Shown piece after piece: positions 7,864 to 16,270 of a stretch of DNA of 35,428 bases. Numbering within the stretch: position 1 is the stretch's first letter; each line of letters begins with the position of its first letter. Origin of the DNA: an uncultured bacterium (GTDB lineage Bacteria; Patescibacteriota; Patescibacteriia; Patescibacteriales; UBA12465); contig CAIQRY010000068.1 of assembly GCA_903874345.1 (NCBI GenBank), positions 1 to 35,428 of the forward strand. Reading direction: 5' to 3'. The notes beneath the pieces are model-generated. The model searched no databases. It had not been told where the DNA came from and saw only the letters and a list, made by a program, of their open reading frames with translations. The position numbers and the translations under genes were made by a program.

Positions 7864-9314
7864 AGATTGTCCATATTGCTTCCGAGGTGGCGCCGTTTTC
7901 CAAAACGGGCGGTTTAGCTGATGTGACACGCAGCTTACCTAAAGCCGAAGCGCGCTTAGGCCATCACGTGATTATAATTACGCCGCTTTATGGCCGCCTC
8001 ATCGACAAGAAAAAAAATAAATTAAAATTAATTTTTCCTAACATTGATTTACGATTGAACAGTCAGGAAAAAATTAAGGTTAATTATTGGCGCGGTTATC
8101 TCATGGATAATCTGCCAGTTTATTTCATCGAGTATAAACCGTTTTTTTCGAAGCATAAACGCATTTATGGTTCGGCTCGAGAAAATGCGCGTTTTCTAGT
8201 TTTTAATGTGGCCGCTTTGAAGCTTTTATCGCTTTTAAAATTCTCGGCCGATATTATTCACTGCCATGATTGGCAGACGGGGCTCATTCCCTATTATTTA
8301 AAAACGGATTTTCGCTATTCTAAAACCTTAACCAAAGCGAAGACCATATTTACAATTCATAATTTGATTTTCCAATTTGGTCATAATTGGTGGGAGGTGC
8401 CGGCTTCTGATCGTGATTACGGTCGCAGCCGCATCCCACATTTAGCGGATCCGCGTTTAGAAAACATTAATTTTGCCAAACGAGCAATTTTGTCCGCCGA
8501 TATTATTAATACGGTGAGCGAACAATACCGCGAAGAAATCATGACGCGCAAATTTGGCCAGGACTTAAATCGGATTTTAAAGAATCGCGCCGATCGTTTA
8601 TACGGCATTGTGAACGGCATTGATTATAATGCCTATAATCCGGCCCGTGATCCGGGTTTAGCAAAAAATTATACGCCGGCTAGTCCAGCGGGTAAAGTTG
8701 AAAATAAACTGGCTCTGCAAAAAAAATTTCTCTTGCCGCTTGATAAGGATGTTCCGATTTTATGTACAACGTCGCGCGTCACTTTTCAAAAAGGTTTCGA
8801 GCTCATTATTAAACTTTTACCGCAACTTTTAAAATTAGAAGCTCAGTTTATTATCATCGGGTCGGGCGATAAAGCTTATTTAAAGGAGCTTCTTAAAATT
8901 GCTGGAAAGCAGCCCGCGAAAATTGCGGTCATTCCATCGCATGAAGCGAATCAGAAATATGAAACTTTGGTTTACGCCGGGAGCGATTTGTTTTTACTGC
9001 CCTCGGTTCACGAACCCTGCGGCTTGAATCAGCTCATGGCTATGCGCTATGGCGCGATTCCGGTGGTCAGAGCGATTGGCGGTTTGTATGATACGGTTGA
9101 AGACTTTGATCCAGTCAAAGGAAAGGGAACGGGTTTTACTTTTCAGGATGATGATGAAACCATGTTTTATACGACGATTATTCGCGCTTTAGAAAATTAT
9201 AAGCATAAGGCGGCCTGGCGAGAGCTCGTCAAACGCGCCATGAAGAAATCAACCAGCTGGGAAATTCCGGCGCAAAAATATCTGGAATTATATAAAAAAG
9301 CCTTAAAGAAATAA
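7848..9314 (+). CDS. glgA: Glycogen/starch synthase (GT5)
   Basis: KIVHIASEVAPFSKTGGLADVTRSLPKA, HCHDWQTGLIPYYL, LLPSVHEPCGLNQLMAMRYGAIPVVRAIGGLYDTV. ATG at 7848 (MPKKLK) preferred over 7827; overlaps the ruvC 3' end. Confidence 0.95.
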   Translation: MPKKLKIVHIASEVAPFSKTGGLADVTRSLPKAEARLGHHVIIITPLYGRLIDKKKNKLKLIFPNIDLRLNSQEKIKVNYWRGYLMDNLPVYFIEYKPFFSKHKRIYGSARENARFLVFNVAALKLLSLLKFSADIIHCHDWQTGLIPYYLKTDFRYSKTLTKAKTIFTIHNLIFQFGHNWWEVPASDRDYGRSRIPHLADPRLENINFAKRAILSADIINTVSEQYREEIMTRKFGQDLNRILKNRADRLYGIVNGIDYNAYNPARDPGLAKNYTPASPAGKVENKLALQKKFLLPLDKDVPILCTTSRVTFQKGFELIIKLLPQLLKLEAQFIIIGSGDKAYLKELLKIAGKQPAKIAVIPSHEANQKYETLVYAGSDLFLLPSVHEPCGLNQLMAMRYGAIPVVRAIGGLYDTVEDFDPVKGKGTGFTFQDDDETMFYTTIIRALENYKHKAAWRELVKRAMKKSTSWEIPAQKYLELYKKALKK

Positions 9315-9317
9315 AAT

Positions 9318-10544
9318 ATGTGGTGGTTTAATTTTTTACATTTTTATCAGCCAGCGAACGCGGAATTTTATAATATCCGCAAGGCGCTCGATAAAAGTTA
9401 TTGGCGCTTGCTTCGCCTCATGGAAGAGCATCCGGAATTAAAAATGACTTTTAATATTTCCGGCTGTCTTCTTGATCGTTTGGCGGAAGAAAAAGAAATG
9501 GCGTTTATTGAACGCTTGAAATTTTTAGTTAAGAAGGACCGAGTCGAACTTACTGGCTCCGCTTATTATCATGGTTTTTTACCGCTTTTACCTGAGACGG
9601 AAGTGGTTCGCCAAATTAAGGCCAATGAAAAGGCGCTCAAAAAATATTTTGGTAAGAATTTCAAACCGGCTGGTTTCTTTTTGCCGGAAATGGCTTATAG
9701 TCCGGCCGTGGCCAAGATTATTAAACGTTTGGGTTATGATTGGCTGATTCTTGATGAGGTAGCTTATAGCGGTGGTAAGAAAATAAGACCCGATTTTAAT
9801 CGTTTGTATCTTGATGCGGCTAGTAATTTAAAAATTATTTTTCGCAGTCGAGAAATGTCGAGTGCTTATCCGCCTGATAAGTTATGGCCGATTTTGAAAA
9901 ATTTAGCGGTCGGGAAATTTCGGGTTAAAAAAATCGGTGTCGCTGGTAGCGGGGAGCCATTATTTATTACGGCGACGGATGCGGAGCTTTATGGTTTGCG
10001 TCATGAAGATCCGACCGGTGAAATGGAAAAGATCGTGAAACAAAAAAGCTTGCAGACGGCCACTTTTTCTGAGCGGATTAAACAATTAGAAAAAACTAAG
10101 GCCTTAAAAATAAAAATCTGGCCCGCCACTTGGGAATCAAGCGCGGCGGAAGTAAGTTCCGGGCAGCCGTATCAGCTCTGGCAGAATAAGAGTAATAAAA
10201 TTCAAGTTTATCTTTGGAAATTAGCCTATTTATCTTTGGGCTTAGAAAATAAGTTTAAAAAAGATAAAAATTATTATTGGTATCGCTGGCATTTAGCGCG
10301 TGGACTCGCGAGTTGCACTTTTTGGTGGGCGAGCGCCCGGGATTTTAAGCCGGTGTTTGGTCCTTATGCCTGGAGCCCGGATGATATTGAGCGCGGTTTG
10401 GAAGATTTAATTCGTTCCGTGCGCTCTTTGCATGATCCGAAAACCCGTCGCACCAAACTCGAAGCGGAAAAATATTATCTTAAAATAAAAACTTTTATTT
10501 GGGAGGAGCACTGGAAAAAACATTGGCCGAAACAATATGAATAG
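9318..10544 (+). CDS. Glycoside hydrolase family 57-type protein
   Basis: LHFYQPA N-terminal motif, FFLPEMAYSPAVAKIIKRLGYDWLILDE, FITATDAELYGLRHED. Directly follows glgA. Confidence 0.8.
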   Translation: MWWFNFLHFYQPANAEFYNIRKALDKSYWRLLRLMEEHPELKMTFNISGCLLDRLAEEKEMAFIERLKFLVKKDRVELTGSAYYHGFLPLLPETEVVRQIKANEKALKKYFGKNFKPAGFFLPEMAYSPAVAKIIKRLGYDWLILDEVAYSGGKKIRPDFNRLYLDAASNLKIIFRSREMSSAYPPDKLWPILKNLAVGKFRVKKIGVAGSGEPLFITATDAELYGLRHEDPTGEMEKIVKQKSLQTATFSERIKQLEKTKALKIKIWPATWESSAAEVSSGQPYQLWQNKSNKIQVYLWKLAYLSLGLENKFKKDKNYYWYRWHLARGLASCTFWWASARDFKPVFGPYAWSPDDIERGLEDLIRSVRSLHDPKTRRTKLEAEKYYLKIKTFIWEEHWKKHWPKQYE

Positions 10545-11559
10545 AATCGAAAAATTGTTTGACGAACAATATGTCTTAAGTCTATTCAAGCGGAAAGTCC
10601 TACCGCATTATTCGGCGTTTAAAACTATCGCGCGCGTCGAAATTGAACCGTATAAAAAATTAGTTTGGGAGACGACTTATCACGTCGTCATCGGCTACCG
10701 CACTTATTTTGTCAAACCCGATGGGAGCGAAGTAAAAATTCCGATTGTTTGTTCGGCGCATAGTGAGGAGCCGCGGGAGAATGTTTATTTGGCCCTGAAG
10801 TATTTATGGGCGCAAAATTTTGAAACAGAGACGATTGATTTGCCCGATCCTTTATTTTACTCGGAATATTTTAACGGCACTTTCTATCGTGGCTTAAAAG
10901 GCGAAAATTTATTATATTACATTAAGAATAAAGAGTTTGAAACGGTCGAAAAAATTGTGGTGGCGGCCGCTGAGCTTTATGCGCGGCTCCATAATTTGCC
11001 GGCAACGACGGAAGCTAATTTTAATCCGATTAATTCTCGTATTAAAACCGTAGTGCCGGGGACGCCTTTGATTTTTAAGGAGATGAAAGAGCGTTACGCC
11101 GGAAAATATGATGCCGATCTGGAAAAAATTTATCAGTATTTTATTAAAACTGAAGAAAAGTTTTTTGCCAGCACGTCGCGTTTGTATCTGATTCATGGCG
11201 ATGCGCACCCGGAAAATATTATTAAAACAAGTGAGGGTCGTGTCGGCTTAATTGACTTTACGGATTTATGCCTGAGTGACTTTGCGCGTGATCTCGGCGC
11301 TTTTCTACAGCAATTAGAATATAAAGCAATGACTAAAGTTGGTGATAGCGCTTATGCTCGTAAATTAAAAGCCTTGTTTCTGGATAGTTACTTGGGGGCG
11401 GCAGGATTAGAACTTACGCCAGAGCTGCGTTCTCGCATCGATTTATATTATAATTGGACAGCTATACGCACGGCGATTTATTGGTTTATGAGACACGATG
11501 CTCGCCCGGAACGCGGGGTAGCGCTACTGGAAACAGTTAAAAAGAATTTAAATTTTTAA
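10537..11559 (+). CDS. Aminoglycoside phosphotransferase (APH)-fold small-molecule kinase
   Basis: LIHGDAHPENIIKTSEGRVGLIDFTDLCLSDFARDLGAF (HGDxHxxN and DFxD). Confidence 0.85.
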   Translation: MNRIEKLFDEQYVLSLFKRKVLPHYSAFKTIARVEIEPYKKLVWETTYHVVIGYRTYFVKPDGSEVKIPIVCSAHSEEPRENVYLALKYLWAQNFETETIDLPDPLFYSEYFNGTFYRGLKGENLLYYIKNKEFETVEKIVVAAAELYARLHNLPATTEANFNPINSRIKTVVPGTPLIFKEMKERYAGKYDADLEKIYQYFIKTEEKFFASTSRLYLIHGDAHPENIIKTSEGRVGLIDFTDLCLSDFARDLGAFLQQLEYKAMTKVGDSAYARKLKALFLDSYLGAAGLELTPELRSRIDLYYNWTAIRTAIYWFMRHDARPERGVALLETVKKNLNF

Positions 11560-11560
11560 T

Positions 11561-12142
11561 ATGGCGCAGCATTTAATATTTGAAGGGGCAGAACTTTCCG
11601 GCAAGAGCTGGGTAATGGCCCAGATTTATAAACGTCTCGAGCCGGCGGGAGCAACGAGTTCGGATGTTCTTAATGGTTGCTATTGGTTTAATTGCGATCT
11701 GGGATTCTTTGGCACAGCCCCGGCCGGAAAAATATTGAAGAATTATTTAAAAATATTCAAAACACTTAAAGATAAGAATATAATTTTAGAAAAATTTCAA
11801 GTGTCGGCCGCGGTTTACGGCGATCTTTACGACTCACCTTTAAATCATTTTAAGAAAATTGAGAAACGTTTAAAAAAATTGAATTTTAAGATTATTTTGT
11901 TAACTTTTCCGGTCAGTCGCGATTTAATTGCCAAACGGTTGCAAGATCGTCTCAATTTATATCCCGCTTACGGTCGAATTGCGAAAAGTCCGGAATGGTA
12001 TTTAGAACAGCAAGCGCAGTACTTAGAAATCATTAAGAAAAGTAAACTTGATTATTTGGTCTTAGAAGTGGCCCAATTTCCGAACGAAGAAATAATTCAT
12101 AAAATCGAAACGTGGTCAGAAAATAATTTAAATATTAAATAA
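11561..12142 (+). CDS. P-loop nucleoside/nucleotide kinase, thymidylate kinase-like
   Basis: Walker A-like FEGAELSGKS, IILEKF, DRL lid-like region. Confidence 0.65.
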   Translation: MAQHLIFEGAELSGKSWVMAQIYKRLEPAGATSSDVLNGCYWFNCDLGFFGTAPAGKILKNYLKIFKTLKDKNIILEKFQVSAAVYGDLYDSPLNHFKKIEKRLKKLNFKIILLTFPVSRDLIAKRLQDRLNLYPAYGRIAKSPEWYLEQQAQYLEIIKKSKLDYLVLEVAQFPNEEIIHKIETWSENNLNIK

Positions 12143-12143
12143 T

Positions 12144-13154
12144 ATGCCTAAAGCCTCAGGACTTCTACCAGTCATCGCTGCTTTTATCGGTAACGCGGTG
12201 GTCTGCGTCGCTAAATTCATTGGTTTCTTTATCACGGGCTCGGGGGCGCTATTTTCCGAAGCCATTCATAGCTTTGCCGACACCGCTAATCAGTTTCTCC
12301 TTGTCGTTGGCGTTAATAAATCCGTAAAGAAACCGGACAAAGAATTTAATTATGGTTATGGCAAAGAACGTTTCATCTGGGCGCTTATTTCCGCTTGCGG
12401 CATCTTTTTTATTGGCTGCGGCGTGACTGTTTACCACGGTATTTTGTCGCTTCTGGAGCGACCCGCCATCCATTTTAATTATTGGGCAATTATTATTTTA
12501 GTGGTTTCTTTTTTGATTGAATCAAGCACTTTTTTTATTGCCGTTCGAGAATTAAAAGGGCATTTTTCTAAAAAATCAAAAATAAAATTAAAAGCCGCCT
12601 TGGCCGAGGCTGACCCGGCAACACTGGCTGTTTTGTATGAAGACGGTTTGGCGGTTATCGGCATCGCCATCGCGCTCATCAGTATTATCTTAACTTATAT
12701 AACTGGTCAGTATTATTTCGACGCGGCCGGGTCAATTTTGATTGGTTTACTGTTGGGCATTATGGCCATTATCTTAATTGCTAAGAACCGCGATTATTTA
12801 ATTACCAAGTCTGTTCCGGTGGAAATTGAAGAAATTGTTAAAGATATTTTGAATAGTGAACCGACCATTGAGAAAGTTTTAGATTTCAAATCCGCGATTC
12901 TAGACGTTGATAAATATTTAATTAAATGTGATGTGGAATTTAATGCCTCAGCGCTCATGAAAGAGCTGTCCCAGCATCATTTTTTTGAGAATGAGTATGA
13001 GGAGGCAAAAACTAGTTATGAAAATTTCATGAAGTACTCAGTTGATTATTTAGATCGGGTACCTCGTTTGGTCGGCAAGAAGATTGATGATATTGAAAAG
13101 AAGATTCGAACGGCCGTGCCGCAAGCTATTTTTATTGATATCGAAATTAACTAG
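12144..13154 (+). CDS. Cation diffusion facilitator (CDF) family transporter
   Basis: SGALFSEAIHSFADTANQ, FNYGYGKERFIWALIS, ADPATLAVLYEDGLAVIG; multiple TM segments. Confidence 0.92.
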   Translation: MPKASGLLPVIAAFIGNAVVCVAKFIGFFITGSGALFSEAIHSFADTANQFLLVVGVNKSVKKPDKEFNYGYGKERFIWALISACGIFFIGCGVTVYHGILSLLERPAIHFNYWAIIILVVSFLIESSTFFIAVRELKGHFSKKSKIKLKAALAEADPATLAVLYEDGLAVIGIAIALISIILTYITGQYYFDAAGSILIGLLLGIMAIILIAKNRDYLITKSVPVEIEEIVKDILNSEPTIEKVLDFKSAILDVDKYLIKCDVEFNASALMKELSQHHFFENEYEEAKTSYENFMKYSVDYLDRVPRLVGKKIDDIEKKIRTAVPQAIFIDIEIN

Positions 13155-13166
13155 GTTCTTAAGCTG

Positions 13167-13175
13167 TGTTATAAT
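13167..13175 (+). promoter_or_regulatory. Extended -10 promoter TGTTATAAT immediately before ftsK
   Basis: TG-N-TATAAT ends 8 nt before the ATG at 13184. Confidence 0.6.
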
Positions 13176-13183
13176 GTATTTAT

Positions 13184-15694
13184 ATGACTAAAAAGAAAAA
13201 TAATAATCCGCTCGACTATATTAATTTGCCTGGCCTAGACCTAAGTGAGCATGCCAAGCGAAGTATTATGATCGTTGTTCTATTGGTTTTTGGCTTGGTG
13301 AGTTTACTTGGGCTTTTTAATTTGTCCGGTCATTTCGGTCAATTTTTATCTAAGTGGTTGGCCCTTATTTTCGGCTTCGGTAAATGGCTCGTCCCTTTAA
13401 TTTTCTTATATTGGGCCTTGATTTTAATTCGCCGTCAAAAGAAGCCTCTGAAATTTTCGGATTATTTTGGTTTATTTCTCCTTTTTATTTCTTATCAGAC
13501 TTTATTCCATTTTTTTGTTAATCAGACACGTTGGGTCGAACTTGCTCAGGCCGGTCAAGGCGGGGGTTATATTGGTTTATATTTAAGCCAATTTTTTTCC
13601 TATCTTTTTGGTTTCTGGGGTAGTGTTCTCGTCCTAATTGCCCTGCTTTTAATTTCTTTGGTTTTAGTCTTCAATACTTCTTTAGCTCGGATCATCGGAC
13701 AGGAAAGTATTTTAGCCAAATTATTTAAGCCCTTCGGTTTATTTTTTAAGAATTTGTTTACGTCAGTGCCCGAAGACGGGGAAGTTAGAAGTTATGATGA
13801 ACCATCGCCGATAGCTGGTATTTGGCAAAAGAAAGAAGTAAAACCCGGCGAAGAGGGGATGGCGGAGGAAGAAGAAAGCGAGGAGGAAGCGCCAGGCAAG
13901 CCAGTGGTCGCTGCGGTTAAAAAAAATCAACCGCTTATTCAGGAAAAAATCGTTTGGCCCAAGCGTTTAATTAAAATTGATTTGCCTTTAGAATTATTGA
14001 ACAATAAATTCACGCAGGCCATTGGCGGCGACACTGAAGCGAACGCTTTGAAAATTAAAAAAACTTTGGAAAAATTCGGGATTGATGTCGAGATGGGTGA
14101 TACCAAAGTCGGGCCGACGGTCACGCAGTATACTTTCCGTCCAGCCGAAGGAGTTAAGCTGTCGCGGATTACGACTTTAAATAATGATTTATCTTTAGCT
14201 TTGGCGGCTCATCCGATTAGAATTGAAGCGCCAATTCCGGGTAAGTCTTTGGTTGGCGTGGAAGTGCCGAATAAAGCGAAAGCGATTGTGGGGCTACGTG
14301 AAATTTTGGAAGACCCGGCTTTTAAGGCTCGAAAAAATAATTTATATGTGGCGCTTGGTAAGGATGTGGCTGGTACGGCTTGGCTTTATGATTTAACGCG
14401 CATGCCACATTTACTTGTCGCCGGCGCAACCAATTCCGGGAAGTCGGTTTGTCTAAACGCAATTATCGTCAGTTTGCTTTATCAAAATAATCCGGAAAAT
14501 TTACGCTTCATTATGGTTGATCCGAAACGCGTTGAACTCCCGACCTATAATGGCATTCCGCATTTGCTCACGCCGGTGATTACGGACGTCAATAAGACGA
14601 TTAATGCTTTGAAGTGGTGCTTGAATGAAATGGAGCGCCGCTATGATGTTTTAAATAAATCCGGAAAACGCAATATCCAATCGTATAATGCGGTTAGTAA
14701 AGAAAAATTGCCGTACATCGTTTTTATCATTGATGAACTCGCCGATTTTATGATGACGAGCGGTAAAGAAATGGAAGCGGCTATTATTCGTTTAGCCCAG
14801 ATGTCGCGGGCGATTGGTATTCATTTGATTTTAGCGACCCAGCGGCCGAGCGTTGATGTTATTACCGGTTTAATCAAGGCCAATGTCCCGACGCGCATCG
14901 CTTTTGCAACCGCTTCTTTAGTCGACTCGAAAACTATTTTAGATTCTTCCGGCGCGGAAAAATTATTAGGACAGGGCGACATGTTATTTATGGCGGCTGA
15001 ATTTTCGAAACCGAAAAGAATCCAAGGCGCCTATTTGAGCGACGCGGAAATTAATGACGTGGTTAATTATATTAAGGATAAGAGCGGCGTGGCTGAATAT
15101 TTAGAAGGAGTAACGGATCGGCAGAAAGTGGGCGGTAACGCTGGGGTTGGCCTCGACGGTACACATGGTGACGAAGATGAATTATTTGAAGCGGCTAAAG
15201 ATATTATTATTAAAGCCGGTCGCGCTTCGACTTCTTTATTACAACGTCGTTTATCGATTGGTTACGGTCGCGCGGCGAAGATTTTAGACATGTTGGAAGA
15301 GAATGGAATTATTGGTCCACCTAATGGTGCGAAACCGCGTGAAGTTCTTCTTAGCCGCGATCAGTATGAAGCGATGGGTGGCGTGAGTGCCATGCCGGTT
15401 CATAAGCGAGCCGAAGCAGCCGCGCCCGAGGCTTATTTAGGCGAGGAAGAAGCGGATGAAGAGGAGGAGGGTAATGATGACACTTTGGTTTTTAATGGTG
15501 ATAAAGAAAATTCGAGGGCGGAGGATGAAAAAATATCTGAAGATAATGAAGACGATGCTATGAGCGGAGAAATGGTTCGCGATTTGCCGTCAGAAATTGA
15601 GGCACCCGAAGAACCGGAGGAGACAGCTAAACCAAAAGCTAAAAAAGACCGAACCGTTTTTGTTGATGACGATGAAATGTATTTTTCAAAATAA
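13184..15694 (+). CDS. ftsK: DNA translocase FtsK/SpoIIIE
   Basis: N-terminal TM helices, Walker A VAGATNSGKSVCLNA, VDPKRVELPTYNGIPHL, LATQRPSVDVITGLIKAN, C-terminal gamma winged helix LLQRRLSIGYGRAAKILDMLEENGIIGP. Confidence 0.97.
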   Translation: MTKKKNNNPLDYINLPGLDLSEHAKRSIMIVVLLVFGLVSLLGLFNLSGHFGQFLSKWLALIFGFGKWLVPLIFLYWALILIRRQKKPLKFSDYFGLFLLFISYQTLFHFFVNQTRWVELAQAGQGGGYIGLYLSQFFSYLFGFWGSVLVLIALLLISLVLVFNTSLARIIGQESILAKLFKPFGLFFKNLFTSVPEDGEVRSYDEPSPIAGIWQKKEVKPGEEGMAEEEESEEEAPGKPVVAAVKKNQPLIQEKIVWPKRLIKIDLPLELLNNKFTQAIGGDTEANALKIKKTLEKFGIDVEMGDTKVGPTVTQYTFRPAEGVKLSRITTLNNDLSLALAAHPIRIEAPIPGKSLVGVEVPNKAKAIVGLREILEDPAFKARKNNLYVALGKDVAGTAWLYDLTRMPHLLVAGATNSGKSVCLNAIIVSLLYQNNPENLRFIMVDPKRVELPTYNGIPHLLTPVITDVNKTINALKWCLNEMERRYDVLNKSGKRNIQSYNAVSKEKLPYIVFIIDELADFMMTSGKEMEAAIIRLAQMSRAIGIHLILATQRPSVDVITGLIKANVPTRIAFATASLVDSKTILDSSGAEKLLGQGDMLFMAAEFSKPKRIQGAYLSDAEINDVVNYIKDKSGVAEYLEGVTDRQKVGGNAGVGLDGTHGDEDELFEAAKDIIIKAGRASTSLLQRRLSIGYGRAAKILDMLEENGIIGPPNGAKPREVLLSRDQYEAMGGVSAMPVHKRAEAAAPEAYLGEEEADEEEEGNDDTLVFNGDKENSRAEDEKISEDNEDDAMSGEMVRDLPSEIEAPEEPEETAKPKAKKDRTVFVDDDEMYFSK

Positions 15695-15717
15695 ACTGAC
15701 GCCTCATTTTGGCATTA

Positions 15718-15745
15718 TTGACATATTAATGGCAAAGGTTAAACT
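15718..15745 (+). promoter_or_regulatory. Promoter TTGACA-N16-TAAACT for the small secreted protein
   Basis: Consensus -35 at 15718-15723, -10-like TAAACT at 15740-15745. Same hexamers and spacer as the candidate rpoB promoter. Confidence 0.5.
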
Positions 15746-15785
15746 TTAATTAGGATAACCAAGTATTAACCAAACATCCTTAATC

Positions 15786-16184
15786 ATGAAAAAGCTCGTT
15801 TTTGTTCTTTTTATTTTAGCTATCTTTAGTTTTGGCGCTCAAACTCTGGCGCAGTCTAAAGTTGATTCTCTAAAAATTGATTCCGTGGTTTTCGTTAAAC
15901 AGGCCGCGCCGGATACCGCCTGGCCATCTAACGATGAGCCGTATATCTATCCTAATCCTTTCTCGAATGTGATTCACTTCAATATTCCAGGAGAGGGAAA
16001 AACCGAAGTCAAGATTTTTGATCTTTTCTCGGGAAGAATAGTATACGATAAATCTTTTGAGCAAAAAGAAACCCTGGATACGAAAAATTGGCGAGGGAAA
16101 CAATTCGTCGTTTATATGAAACGTTACGACTATGATGGTAATTTCCGCGGGACACTGCCACGGGTAATGTTATACCGCCATTAA
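15786..16184 (+). CDS. Small secreted protein: signal peptide plus T9SS type A sorting-like / FlgD-Ig-like domain
   Basis: Signal peptide MKKLVFVLFILAIFSFGAQTLAQS. YIYPNPFSNVIHFNIPGEGKTEVKIFDLFSGRIVYDKSF matches the YPNPxS...V.I.D..Gr.v pattern of these beta-sandwich domains. Confidence 0.7.
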   Translation: MKKLVFVLFILAIFSFGAQTLAQSKVDSLKIDSVVFVKQAAPDTAWPSNDEPYIYPNPFSNVIHFNIPGEGKTEVKIFDLFSGRIVYDKSFEQKETLDTKNWRGKQFVVYMKRYDYDGNFRGTLPRVMLYRH

Positions 16185-16210
16185 TTTCTTAGCCAAACAA
16201 ACTTCCTCAT

Positions 16211-16240
16211 GAGGCCCTTCCTTTAAGGGCCTCTTTTTTT
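16211..16240 (+). terminator. Intrinsic terminator
   Basis: GAGGCCCTT-CCTTT-AAGGGCCTC followed by TTTTTTT. Confidence 0.9.
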
Positions 16241-16254
16241 ATTTTTTGAATCTC

Positions 16255-16263
16255 TGTTATAAT
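16255..16263 (+). promoter_or_regulatory. Extended -10 promoter TGTTATAAT immediately before the Mur ligase gene
   Basis: TGTTATAAT ends 7 nt before the ATG at 16271. Confidence 0.6.
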
Positions 16264-16270
16264 AATTGAT

